From assembly GCA_050084985.1 (NCBI GenBank), contig JBITNC010000001.1, positions 3,658,001 to 3,722,000 on the forward strand: a DNA stretch of 64,000 nt, read 5' to 3'. Under the pieces are notes generated by a model. It saw nothing but the letters and a program-made list of their open reading frames with translations, did no database searches and had not been told where the DNA came from. This document shows, piece after piece, positions 23,650-35,284 of the stretch. This DNA comes from Nageia nagi. Taxonomy: Eukaryota > Pinophyta. The position numbers and the translations under genes are program-made. Positions within the stretch are counted from its first letter, which is position 1. Each line of letters opens with the position of its first letter.

Positions 23650-24190
23650 ATAAATGATAATACATGTACCATTTTTTATTCTTTGGTGATTATGGTTATC
23701 TCAAACAACTTTAAGGTGTTCAAATTAACCATTGAATATATTTACTTATAGATAGGCGAATTCAGTTTGAAAGCATTCTTACTTGTTTAATAATGTAAAA
23801 AGGTCCATATTTGAGAGGCTTTAAATTCTTGGTTTAGATACATCCACATTTTATCTCCCACTTTGAATTTGTGATCAATTCTATATTGGTCATGTCCCAA
23901 CTTGTGCTTTACTTGGTTGTATTTAACTTTCTCTTGTACCTTTAGATGAAAATGTTGAATCTTATCAATGAACTTCTTAGCCTATTCTTCTTACTTTAGG
24001 ATTATTTTATCATGATATTCTTCTTATCTAAAAAAATAATCAAATGGTGATGGTGGAAGGTACCCAAAACATATCTCAAATGGAGTATTATTAGTGGAAG
24101 TATGGATTGCCTAGTTGTAGGAGTGTTGAATGTAGATGAGTTGCCCATCCCAAGTTCTTGGATGCTTACTACAATACCCCTCATTTATAG
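23650..24190 (-). pseudogene. Ty3/gypsy integrase carboxy-terminal remnant
   Basis: The minus strand gives the end of a gypsy integrase in broken frames. Landmarks are NLGWATHLHSTLLQLGNPYF near 24150, then KKFIDKIQHFHLKVQEKV, KYNQVKHKLGHDQYRID, HKFKVGDKMWMYLNQ and, near the end, IYSMVNLNTLKLFE. The KVGDxVWxxL and IYSVVNVExLKLFEP patterns are characteristic of plant gypsy integrase tails. Only this end survives. It lies between the outer LTR (ends 23629) and the start of an oppositely oriented gypsy gag (24251), so it belongs to a different, mostly deleted element. Confidence 0.75.
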
Positions 24191-24250
24191 CTCTTGTTTG
24201 ATCTATCCATTCCATCCTTGTCATTTTATTTCATCTACCCTCTTATCACC

Positions 24251-27200
24251 ATGTCACATGCACCTTCTAGGGATGAAAATCCATGGTCTATCCATATGGC
24301 TGAGACTAGGTCTCAACATCGAGCTAGAAAGGAAAAGGAATGAGCTAATGAAGTTAATAAATCAAATCCTCTTCCCCTCTTGTAGGTATCACATAGTAGG
24401 TATCATGCACTACATCATTCACCTCCATGTGATCACACACAGGCTTCACCACATCTTTCATTTAGCCAAATTTTAGAGAGGTTTCATGTCTTAGAGGCTA
24501 CCCCTCAGTAGGAGGGGTGAAATTGTACGATGCCCCATAGGGCTAGCCTATCTAGGATAGAGGATCACCTTTATATAAAGAGACCTTCAAGCCTTCATTA
24601 GTTAGACCTTCCTTAGGATGATCCTCACTTTATTCAGCATCATGATTATGATTCTCAAGCACCTAGACATTGACCCAATTCTATCCATCTTCCCCTCCAT
24701 CCTACCAAGTCTCAGGTATCCTTGCATGAGATATTTTTTAACAATCCTATGATCTAGGATTTATATAGAGATTTTTAAGAGGCCCAAGGTTATCTTCTAG
24801 ATCCTACTGATAAAAAACCATCATGTCAACCACCTTATAGTATCAATACTTCTCATCCAGGATTTTTCCCATATGATGGAGAGACATCAAATGGCCACAT
24901 AAAGGATGCCTCTTCATCCTCATATATTAGGTCATGTACTCTCCACCTTGTTGTACGATATATTTTTGATGAGCCTCTAAATACTTCATATCATGAGGAG
25001 CCTTTATTACATTCCATATCACCCCCATATGTAGGAGCATTGCATGATCGACCCCCTTTTCATCCTAGGCTAAAGACCATTAGATCTTTTGAGGATCCTT
25101 CACACCCTCCTTCAGGTGGACCACCTAAGCCTCCACCTTTGCATCCATAAACCTCAAACCTTGTATCCTTACATACCATAAGACTCCTCCATATCCTCCT
25201 ATTGAATAGTTTGGATATTATTATGATGACACCCATCTTACAAACCAACCTAATTGTTAAGTTGTATCTCATCCTGTATATGATTCCTAGCCTGTCCACC
25301 TTATTATTTTGCATCCTATATATCTCAATATACCTTGCATTCCTATCTCTCATTCTCATCTAGTCAATTAATTTAGAGTCCATTTAGGGCATGGGCCCTC
25401 CTCATACCTAATTGATCTACCTCCATAGCCACATTATTCATCTTCTTCCCATGTGATGGTGCCATCCTGATAGACATACGTACATCATGTTGTAGATACT
25501 CATCACGTGTATTCCAATCATATATCCCACATACCCCATTCTTATCTTGAGTATGATGAATCATCTTGACAATCCCAATCCTCTTCTCATGGGCCCACTT
25601 GATTTCTAGATCATCATGAATTGCAACATCCATTGACTAGAAGGGTTTTGGGTCAAAATCCTACAAACCTTGAACCTAAGGTGATATTTTATACACATCC
25701 TAATTATGGATAGTTATAGAGACAAGATCATGATATATATTATGATAATTAGTATGACCCATATGATCAGTATGAGGATCATCCTATAAGCATAGTACCA
25801 AAATCATAGGCTATACTTAACACCTAACCTCTCATAGTGAATGATCATATTTTAAAGAGATTAGAGGATATGGAGCTTAAATTTAATGAGCATGGAAAGG
25901 CAAAGTTATCATATACTTTCACTTTTAATGAGCCAATTCATCCTAGTGTAACAACCAAACCCTTTCCATACAAGTTTGAAGTACTTAAGATTGACAAATT
26001 CAAGGGCAAGGAATATCCCAAAGAGCACCTTTGTCAATTTAAGTATTCATGCTACATTATTAGTAATGAAAATGTGCTTATGCTTAGGACTTTCCCTATG
26101 ATATTAATGGTCCAAGCTCTAGATTGGTATAATAACCTCCCACAACACATTATTTATTCATTTGAACAATTGGCTGATAGATTCTTAGATCACTTTTCCA
26201 TCATTATATGTAAGAGAGCTTCAATCATAAACTTGGGAAAACTCTCATAGTTTGAGGATGAGTCGATATCCGATTACTTATATAGATGGTGGGCCATTAT
26301 TATAGATATACCTTACACTTTGCCCCAAGAGGAGCTAGTTAAATTATTCTTTAGAAGTTGTAACAAGCACATCTCATATATACTCAAAATATAATAACAT
26401 CAAACTTTTGAGGAGGCTTTAGCTTAAGCCAAATTAATTGAATAAGCTAAGACTCAAGATGATGATATCAAGTTAAGAAAGAAAGAGGACAATAATCAAA
26501 AGTATTGTAATAATGGAAATAATCTTAGTACTTCATACCAAAAATCAAAAAGCAATTAGGTCTCTTACAAGGTTTCTCAAAATAAATTAGTTGTTCAGTT
26601 AGCTCCATCGCAGTCACCCAAGGCCATTGCACCATCTTAGTCATAGAATCAAGAAATACCCAGGCCCAATAATGAGCAACATAATAAATACGATCCTTAT
26701 AGGCCTAGGAAATCTTGACAACAAGGGCCATGTAAACCTTGGATACCTTTGGTCAAACCTATTGAGGATGTTTTGAAAAAGCTCTTAAATTCACAACTAC
26801 TCACTATCCTAGAAGTTAGACCAAAAGACCCAAATGTAGAGAATCCTGCATGGTATAAGAACAATGAATACTGCATTTATCATAGATAAATGGGACATGA
26901 TAAGAATAAGTGAAACCAGTTGAGGAATACCATTCAGATATTGATTGATAGTGGAAAGGTACCAACAGGTAACCTTATGGCTCAACCAAACCAAAATTTG
27001 GGTGTATTTTAGAACCCTTTATCGAGGCGCAATAATATTGTTAATCATATCTCATCAAAGTAGATGTAGAAAATAGTACATGACTAAAACCTAAGATAGA
27101 ATAATGAGCTTATGAGCTTCACTAATACAAATTCATATTTTTCTTTTTTCAAAGGTATTGATATTACCCCAGATTTTGACTTTATGGGTGTCATGGATTC

Positions 27201-27300
27201 ACCTTCAGCATATCAAATTGTAGAGATCCATGATAGCAACATGATAGGGGTCACTACCAAGATGGGTCAAGATAATGATAGAGCACATCCTCCTCCCCCT
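24251..27300 (+). pseudogene. Gag of the Tat-like gypsy element
   Basis: Starts at ATG 24251 (MSHAPSRDENPWS), followed by a basic segment and a long proline/histidine-rich region. The capsid core is in a clean stretch at 25837-26250 (137 residues), with KFEVLKIDKFKGKEYPKEHL, MILMVQALDWYNNLP and FEQLADRFLDHFS. This matches the FxGxxxPxxHLxxF, ALxWYxxL and FxxLxxxFLxxF pattern of plant gypsy gag. A degraded zinc knuckle lies near 26870 (CIYHR, MGHDKNK, then LRNTIQILIDSGKVP), resembling the CxxHxxxGHxTxxC knuckle of Tat elements with the last Cys replaced by a stop. Stops and frameshifts are scattered throughout. Confidence 0.8.
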
Positions 27301-27599
27301 TAGGATGTAGGAATTCAATAAATGTTACCTCTAAGTATATATTCATACATTACCCCTAAATCCCTTATAACTATCTAGACTTAATTATAACAGCAGCTTC
27401 AGACCACACAAACAAAGCTTTCCTTATGGGATCTATTGCAGCAATGAATTGAACATAAGAAGGCCTTGAATAATATTATTAGAGCTATTGAGTTAGATGC
27501 TAACAACCCTAATTCTTTGGGATATTTTATAGGGGTTATTTAGAGTGCCACTAAACCTAGCATCACTTTCTTCCAAAATGAAATCCAACATTCTGATCC

Positions 27600-29500
27600 T
27601 GATAAGCTAAAACATCTCACTTTGTATATTGTTGCTATGTGGATTCTTATCCATCCAAAAGAGTGTTAATGGATAATGGGTTGGCTATTAATGTTATATC
27701 ATTGTGGCACTTTGGATAATAAATGTCCCTATTACATTCTTAAATGCTCCTACACTCACCATTAGGGCCTCTAACAACACTTTGGCAATGAAAATGGGCA
27801 TAATTATCTTTCCAGTGAAGGTTGGGGTTAGAGAAATTGCAATGATATGTCATGTGGTTGAGGGTAAAATGTAATATAATTTACTTTTAGGTTGACCATG
27901 GATAAAGGATATGGAGGTAGTTCCATAAAATTTGCACATGTGTCTAAAATACTTACATAACAAAATGATCCATTGTATAATAGGTGACCAAAATCCTTTA
28001 TTCATTGCAACTCAACTTTTTCTCATTATTCCCCTCAGATGCCATTTGGAAATCTTTTTCCTTTCACTATTCTTATGAATGATCATGCTAATTCTATGTC
28101 ATCCCATTCATAAGAACCTTCATCTTTATCATTATCTTTTTTTCTAGTTGCTTCATCCTCATAGCCATCCTTTTCATCTCTCTCAATTGTGGATCCCTTT
28201 ATATGCTATGAGGGTAAGTCACCTGAGGATTTTGTGTGACCTTCTTCCAATCGTTAGATCCAGTATGTTCCCATTTATAGAAGTGACCAACCATCATATC
28301 ATTATGTCCCTCCACCCAATCATTTCCATGTATCTTCCTCTTGTTTGGTTTTTGATTCATCAAATGAAGATGAGCTCTCTTCCTCTTAGGTTGGTCCTGA
28401 TCCTCTTGACCAATATCTTATCAGCTTGGTCATTTCACCACCTTCTAAGATAATTAAGTATGAATATCTTAGAAAGGGTAATATCATATTAATGATGTGC
28501 TTTTTAATATTCCTTCTATAAAATAATTGGGGAGATATTTGGAATCCTCAATTTCTCCTAGCTCTCTCATCCCACTAGGCTTGCACCTAAACCTATCTTT
28601 CTTTGTTTACGTGCGTGTGGACTCACCCCAGAACATTACCCTTAAACCTTTTCTCAAGGAAAGTTTTGCACCAAAATAGAATATCTTTTGTATCCAAACC
28701 TAGTGCGTAAACTCTTTTCCAAATGGAAATGACAAGGGTATGGCCTAGGAAAATTTGAGCAGGTAATGGTTCATGCTTTTTCTATCCCATTTCAATCTAA
28801 TCAAGATAAGCAAAGTCTAGAGTATTATGGCCCTAAACTTAAACCTTTGGAAGATTATTTTATTGATCTTAATCTTCTAACAAAGAAGGTGGAACATGAT
28901 GATGAACATGAAATCCAGTTGTGTTTTGGTCCATCCAATCCTCAAGCTTCTAAGTGTTCCATCTTGAATAATTTATTTCATGAATCATCAATTAGCCCTT
29001 CTTTAGATGTTTTAATGGTATTCATTGAGGGTCTATCATATTTTTTCCCTCTCTTGAATTGCTCCTCATATGATTATGTCAATTATTTATTTGTGAATCT
29101 CTCTTTACCCTTATCAGGTCTATCTTTTAGTTTGCATGATATCTCTTTTTCTTCTGATTACCTTGACAAAGCTGACTCATCTAATTCAAATTCCTTTATA
29201 AATAGTCTAGATGAGGATGATTATGCATGCATTCCCATTTTCAAGCAGTTAGAGGATGGATCTCACATACACATCAAAAATTCAGTCGAGGTTAATATCA
29301 ATGATGATCTTACCAACCCTAACATAGTCTATTTGGGAGATATTTTAGATGAGTCAGAAAGGGAAAGGGATATAGAACTATTTAAGAAATATGCCAAGGT
29401 CTTCACTTACAAGAATATGAACATGCCAAGTATGGATCCCAATGTTGTGGTCCATAATATTACTACTCGTTTGAACATAAAACCTATTAAGTAAAACCTA
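27600..29500 (+). pseudogene. Protease and linker of the Tat-like gypsy element
   Basis: Retropepsin remnants begin near 27640 (SYPSKRVLMDNGLAINVIS), where the catalytic D-S/T-G is now DNG. They continue with VKVGVREIAMICHVVEG, YNLLLG and WIKDMEVVP, then CLKYLHNKMIHCIIGDQNP, all standard for plant gypsy proteases. The best preserved part is a 242-residue open stretch at 28766-29494 that begins KLKPLEDYF-like and is rich in acidic residues and serine. It ends with DELARD-like sequence NPNIVYLGDILDESERERDI and the FTYKNMNMPSMDPNVVVHNI segment that normally precedes RT. Not functional. Confidence 0.75.
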
Positions 29501-30600
29501 GGAGGGTTTATCCCATAAAGTCTATTCAAATTAAGTAGGAAATCCAAAAGTTGTTAGATGCCAAGTTTATACATTCCATTGACTATACTCAATGGGTATC
29601 TAACATGGTCACTATCGAAAAGGCAAATGGTCACCTTAGAGTTTGCATGAATTTCAAAGATCTCAATGAGCTTGTCTGAAGGATGAGTTCCCCCAACATA
29701 ATATTGATGCCTTACTTGATAATATGGTTAGATATGAGATATTATCCCTTATGAATGGCTTCTTAAGGTATAAATAGATTTGGATTGCCCTAGATGATAA
29801 ACACAAGACAATATTAACCACCCTCTAGGGGATGTATTGCTATAAGGTTATGCCTTTCAATCTCAAGAATGTTGGTGCCACTTACCAGAGAGCTATGAAT
29901 TATTTTTTCCATGACATGATGCATGACATCATGAAGGACTATGTGGATGATTTATTAGCTAAATCTAGAAAAAGATATCAACATTAGGAAGTATTAGAGA
30001 AAGTCTTTCAGAGGTTACTTAAGCATAATGTTATACTGAATCCTAGAAAGTATGTGTTCAACATCACGTCAAGAAAATTTCTAGGATTCATTATTTCAAA
30101 ATGAGGCATCAAGGTCGATCCCAAGAAAGTCACAGCTATCACTAGTGTGCCTATGCCTCATGATATCAACACTTTAAGGAGTCTTCAAGGAAACATTCAA
30201 GCTATTAGATGATATATAGCTCAATTATCTGACAAGTGTCATCCATTTAATGTGCTCCTAAAGAAGGGTGTGAAATTTGACTAGAATGAGGATTGTCAAA
30301 AAGCCTTTAATGACATTTAATAATATTTTCTCAATCCTCTCATGCTCATTCTACTTAGAGATGGTGTCCCTTTTCACTTATATCTTTCAACCACTAACTT
30401 CTCATTAGGAATCATGCTTCCATAGAAATATTATCAGGCCAAGGAAAAAGTTATATATTACCTCATTCATATACTTATCAACTATGAGCTTAGGTATGTA
30501 TATATTGAGAAAGTTTATCTCACCCTAGTCTTCTATGCGAAGAAGCTAAGACATTATATGCTCAATAATACTACCTATGTCATATCTAAGGCTAATTTGT
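29500..30600 (+). pseudogene. Reverse transcriptase and first RNase H of the Tat-like element
   Basis: In alternating frames the plus strand gives the RT: KLLDAKFIHSIDYTQW, VSNMVTIEKANGHLRVCMNF, KDLNEL, IWIALDDKHKT and VMPFNLKNVGATYQRAMN. The catalytic box YVDD is intact at 29940-29951, followed by KYVFNITSRKFLGFI. The gypsy-type RNase H follows (LILLRDGVPFHLYLSTTNFS, then INYELRYVYIEKVYL and KKLRHYML). Its first catalytic Asp is not visible (LYLSTT), as is usual for the degenerate first RNase H of Tat elements. Stops and shifts are frequent. Confidence 0.85.
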
Positions 30601-31350
30601 TAAAGCACATAACGAGAAAGGCTTATCACAATACATGTATCACCAAATGGATCATGTTTCTAATAGAATTTGACCTCATATTTATCAATCAAAAGTCTAT
30701 TAAGGGTCAAATCATAGCCAATCAGCTAGTGGAAGCTCTTATTCAATCGAATACCCCTATTGAGATCACCCTCCCTGATGAAGATGTTTTAAAGGTTTAT
30801 GAGATTAAAGAGGCCATTAACACTCAAGAATACTATGATATCATTATGTACTTTGATGGATAAAAGTGTGAACAAGGGGAAGGGGTTGGAGTTATCTTAT
30901 TCACTCCCCAAGAGCATTCCTATTTTGTATTCCCTCAAGTTAGATTTCTTATGCATGAATAATAATGTAGAGTATGCAAAACTAATTTTGGATCATAAGG
31001 TAACTCTAGAGCTCAAGTTTGAATTCTTGCTTATCTATGGTGAGTCGCAGTTGATCATTAACCAAATCTTGGGCACTTAACAATGTCACTATGAGCTTTT
31101 AAGTACTTACAAAGATTTGGCATTACAGTTTCTAAAATTATTTAAGGCCTACAAGATTGAGATGGATCTAAAGTCATATAATCAATTTATGAACACCATG
31201 GAATTATTAGGGTCCCTTATCCCTCCTAACCTTCATAGACATATTCAACATGTTGAGATTGTGACTTTTAAGGAATCTACACTTAATTCACCTTTACCCC
31301 ATGGTTTAGATTTAGCTTCAGTCAATGAGATTACTATGGAGTGTTGAGAC
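30600..31350 (+). pseudogene. Second, archaeal-type RNase H of the Tat-like element
   Basis: Directly downstream of the first RNase H comes DIIMYFDG (with the catalytic Asp), KCEQGEGVGVILFTPQEH, then NNNVEYAKLILDHKVTLELK (with the catalytic Glu) and LLIYGESQLIINQILG, where the usual Asp of GDSQL is Glu. This is the GxGxVLxSPxG, NNxAEYExLxxGLxxA and xGDSQLVxxQxxG pattern of archaeal-type RNase H. Such a domain between gypsy RNase H and integrase is a hallmark of the Tat lineage. The order here is RT, first RNase H, second RNase H, integrase. Contrast the 11 kb element at 46437-57508. Confidence 0.78.
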
Positions 31351-31479
31351 TTATGGTATAAGTAGTTACATGAATATCTTAAGTGGAATGCCACACCTCC
31401 CAATTTTTTATCCAATGAGAAATGAATGTTTAAGAAAAAGGCCTCTCTATACACTATATTAGGGGATGTGGTTTACAAG

Positions 31480-32581
31480 TGGTCCTATGATGTTGTACTC
31501 CTTAGATGCTTAAAGCTTTCTGAACAACATATAGCAATATAGACTTGTCATTACAGTATCTATGGTGGGCATTTCAATGGAATGGCCATTGCTAAATGCA
31601 TTCTTGGTTTGGGATATTATTGGCCAACTATGGAAAAAGATTGTTAAGATTATATCAAAAATGTGTTAAGTGTCTGCAACATTCCAATTTGCAACATCTT
31701 CCTACTTAGGAACTTAACCCCATTCAATATTTATGGTATTTTTCTTAGTGGGAGTTTGATATTATAGGTTAGTTCATACCTCCTTCCTTAGGTAGACATA
31801 AGTTTATAATCATCATGATTGAGTACTTTATCAAGTGAGTTGAGGTAAGATCCCTTATGTCTATCACTGGTCTCAAGATTGCTAATTTTATTGATGCCCA
31901 CATCATTTGTACCTTTGGTATACCCCACAAGATTATCTTGAACAATGGGCCACCTTCTAGGAATCAACATATTAGGGCATTATGCAATTTTTACTAACCC
32001 CAGGTTAATGGGCAAGCAAAAGCATACAACAAAACCATTATGATAATTTTGAAGAAGATGGTCAATGATAACCATAGAAATTGGCACAAGTGTCTCCCTT
32101 ATGCTTTATGAGATTAATGTACTAGAATTAAGATGTCCATTAGAGATACTCTATTCTCATTAGTCTATGGTGCTGAAAAAATCATACCCCTTGAGCTAGA
32201 AATTTCATCCCTTGGAGTTCAGTTACAAGGCCTCATTCTTGATGTGGAAGCTAGGAAAGCCTAATTAATTAGTTGACCCTTCTTTATGAGTGACAAGTCA
32301 ATGCCATCCAACATCATAAGGTCTATTAGGAATGATTGAAGTGGATATACAACAAAAAGGTTCAACTCAAAGAATTTGAAATTGGCCACTTGGCCCTTAC
32401 AAAAAATCAACAACAGTCACATTTTGAGAGGCCGCTCAGAGATAAGTTTGCACCTAATTGGTTAGGGCCTTATATTGTTAAGAAGAAATTTGACATAGGT
32501 GCTTATAATTTGGTATATCTAGAGGATCATGAAGAGATGGAGCCCATTAATATCCTCCATCTTCATCCATTCTACATTTAG
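31480..32581 (+). pseudogene. Integrase of the Tat-like gypsy element
   Basis: The zinc-binding HHCC region is readable near 31550-31680 (GGHFNGMAIAKCILGLGYYW, PTMEKDC, then a CVKC-like pair). The catalytic core follows: WEFDIIG near 31745 keeps the first Asp, but ILNNGPP near 31938 has lost the second (TDNG expected) and VNGQAKAYNKT near 32007 has Lys where the catalytic Glu should be. The carboxy-terminal domain is an open stretch at 32336-32581 (FEIGHLALTKNQQQ, KFAPNWLGPYIVKKKF, GAYNLVYLEDHEEMEPINI), ending LHPFYI and a stop. Catalytically dead. Confidence 0.82.
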
Positions 32582-35284
32582 TTTACTTTTCTTGGTTTGT
32601 CCTTGTCCATTATTTTGTGTTTGTCTTTGGTTTGTCAATTTAGTTTGTTTGTGTTTGCATCTTATCTTGTCAACTTGGTTTTGTTTATCATAGCATGTTA
32701 TCTTATTCTAGTCACTCATTTATCTACCTTAGGTGTCACAGAATGGCTTACGTGCAGTCATTTCTTTAGGCCTAGGTATGTGTATCACTTCTTTTATTTC
32801 ACCATTTTATTTTCTTTTTTATCATATCATTGGGAGTTGATACTTAGATGGTTCTCCACTTTTTAGTGTCATCCTACCTTTTTTGAGTGCATGAAGACCA
32901 CCAGTCACTCATCTCCCCATCATATGTTAGTCCCTGTATCATTGTGTCATTTCTATCTCTTATCATCATCTTACATTTATGATGTTATTCCCCACTCTTC
33001 ATCCTCATTTGAGTCAGGTCTATTGGACATTATCTTCATTCCACAATGATGGAAGTATAATCCTGGACATGCATGGAAGTTAACCCCAAAACAACTTAGT
33101 TGGACCAATTTATTTGCTTTCATTGGCACTTTAGTTTATTTTTCTTGCCTTGTTATCTTTCCCCCATCTTGTTTGTTGTGTTGGGTCCTTTGTATTCTAC
33201 TCACATAAAGACCCCATCCTTGGCATTTTCACATGTCTATCTAGGTCATTTTCCACCACACATAATCTACAAATTCTTGGTGAGGACACAACCACTTGGT
33301 TCTCAATCACCATATTGATTTTCTCAACAAATCATTCCCTTGGGATTGATCATAGGCTACATACTATAATGGTTTCTAAGGGAAATATCTTATGACCTTG
33401 TTGTGATTTGTGACCTCAATTGAATTGTGTCAATGCAGCAATACAAGCTTTTGTGTTCCTCATTTTATCTTCATTTATCTCTTTTATGATGATTTTGAGG
33501 TCTAGGGCATTGTCATTTATGCTTTCATTACCTTTCATGTGTTTGCATCATATTTTGATATTTATCATTTCATCAAAATTTGGTTTCCTTTGTCCTTTAT
33601 AACTAAGTCTAATGTTAATGATTTGACAAATGGTTAGTTTCACTAGTTTCACACTCATTCAGGTGTCAACAGGAAGTTAGTTTCATTCTTTTTTTATTAT
33701 TTCTTACCTATTTACTTATATTTTGAAGTTGGCCCTTTGTGCCTATGCACATGGGTGCCTTCCCATATTGACCTAGGTCACATTTGCATCTCAATTTGTA
33801 ATTTGGTTATATTTCACCTCATTAGCTCCTATCATGTCATGTCATGCCATCTTGAGTCATTTTATCACCGTTTCATCACCCATTTGTTTCAAGGACGGTC
33901 TTGAAAATTTACCCCTATCAAAATTGGCTATTTGATTTTTCATTTTGATGCATCAAATGATGTCTATTTTCATATCCATATTTTCCTAATCCTTCATCAA
34001 TGTAAATGTGATCATCATGTCTAGTTTCATAGCTTAATTTCATTGTTTGATTAGTTTTTGCAAGCTATTTTTGGAGCTACTCATAAAAATGAACTTTCAA
34101 TGAGAACTGAAAGGTTGTCCAGGTAGCCTTCTATTTAGCTTTCAAAAAAAGGTCAAACAACCTCTATTTTTCAAATCATTTGATCCTGCACTTAGTATAA
34201 TCATCTATAATATTATCAAGATAATTCCTCAAATTCTTAATGTGGTCATTTGTTATGGTCCATTGAATTTTGAAATTTTTCACTTTTTCAAAAGTATCAT
34301 TTTTACTTTGTTTTAGCTTTGGCCCAATTTGGTAATGTTGTGGTAATGTTTTGATCATGTTTATTATTGTGTTTATCATGATCAACATAAATTGAACATT
34401 TTAGGGGGTGTCTTTATGGCATGTCCCTACCTCATTTTACGTATTATTTTGGCAAAATTTTGGTAGTATTTCAGTAGAATTTGAATTATTTTTCTTGATT
34501 TTAAGTTGTGTTTATTACCATACTGTGTTGTTATCTTATTTTTTGGGTCACTTATTTTTTAGGTGGGTCTTTTGATGTCTTTTTATAATGTCTATCATTT
34601 TATATCTTTTAGGTATGTTTTATCATTTGGTCTTATTATTTTTATCATTATCATTTATTGTCCTTATTGTTATTATTTATGATCAATCATTTGTCATTAT
34701 TTTATGTTTGTCTCTTTGTTCATTCCTTGTGTGTTTAGACATAAAGTTCATTTTCCCAATGATGTGTTTAAGCATGCAGATGTATTTTAAGTCCTTTTAG
34801 TTCATTTTAAGTGTTCCTTTACATTCATTTTAAATTTGTATTTAGGTATTTTATGGGTTCCTTTTAAGGTTCATTTTAGTTCATTTCAAATCCATTTTAG
34901 TATTCATTTTAGGTCAATTTATAAGTCCTTTAATAGTATCCATTTTAAATGTCTTGCAAATGTTCATTTTAAGGTTTATTTTATGTATAGTTAGGTCTAT
35001 ATGGGGTTGCATACATCCATAGTGTCAATTTGCATCCATCACATGTAAACTAAATCAAATAAATATACATACATCCATTCACAACATCAAGTACACATAT
35101 GGGTCAAAATATAAGTCATCATATATCATAAATGTCATAAAAAAGGCATACATGTTGGTACTATATATTCCAAACTATATATATTTCTAAATACAAAATT
35201 ATCTAGCTCAAAACACATGTACATGATCATGCATGCTCTAGCACAAAAACAAAAGTGCCCCTCACTATGGTGGCTCTACATACT
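32582..35284 (+). other. Untranslated spacer of the Tat-like element, T-rich
   Basis: No conserved domain. Open frames at 32597-33602 are hydrophobic because the plus strand is T-rich, not because a membrane protein is recognisable. A block at 34790-34990 repeats (t)tcattttaa about every 12-25 bases, a decayed simple repeat. The long spacer between integrase and LTR fits the Tat lineage. Confidence 0.5.
34790..34990 (+). repeat. Degenerate TTCATTTTAA repeat block
   Basis: About ten variants of ttcattttaa, tccattttaa or tcattttagg occur in 200 bases with irregular spacing. Confidence 0.6.

Noticed and set aside
24102-24476. 124-residue plus-strand open frame
   Set aside because: It straddles the junction between the antisense integrase remnant and the gag start; the real gag frame begins at 24251 in another frame.
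25060-25633. Minus-strand open frames rich in Arg, Gly and His
   Set aside because: They are shadows of the proline/histidine-rich part of the plus-strand gag.
32597-33602. Hydrophobic open frames after integrase, possibly an envelope-like gene
   Set aside because: Hydrophobicity follows from T-rich plus strand (Phe/Leu/Ser codons); no signal peptide, Cys pattern or conserved envelope-like motif, and several short frames rather than one.
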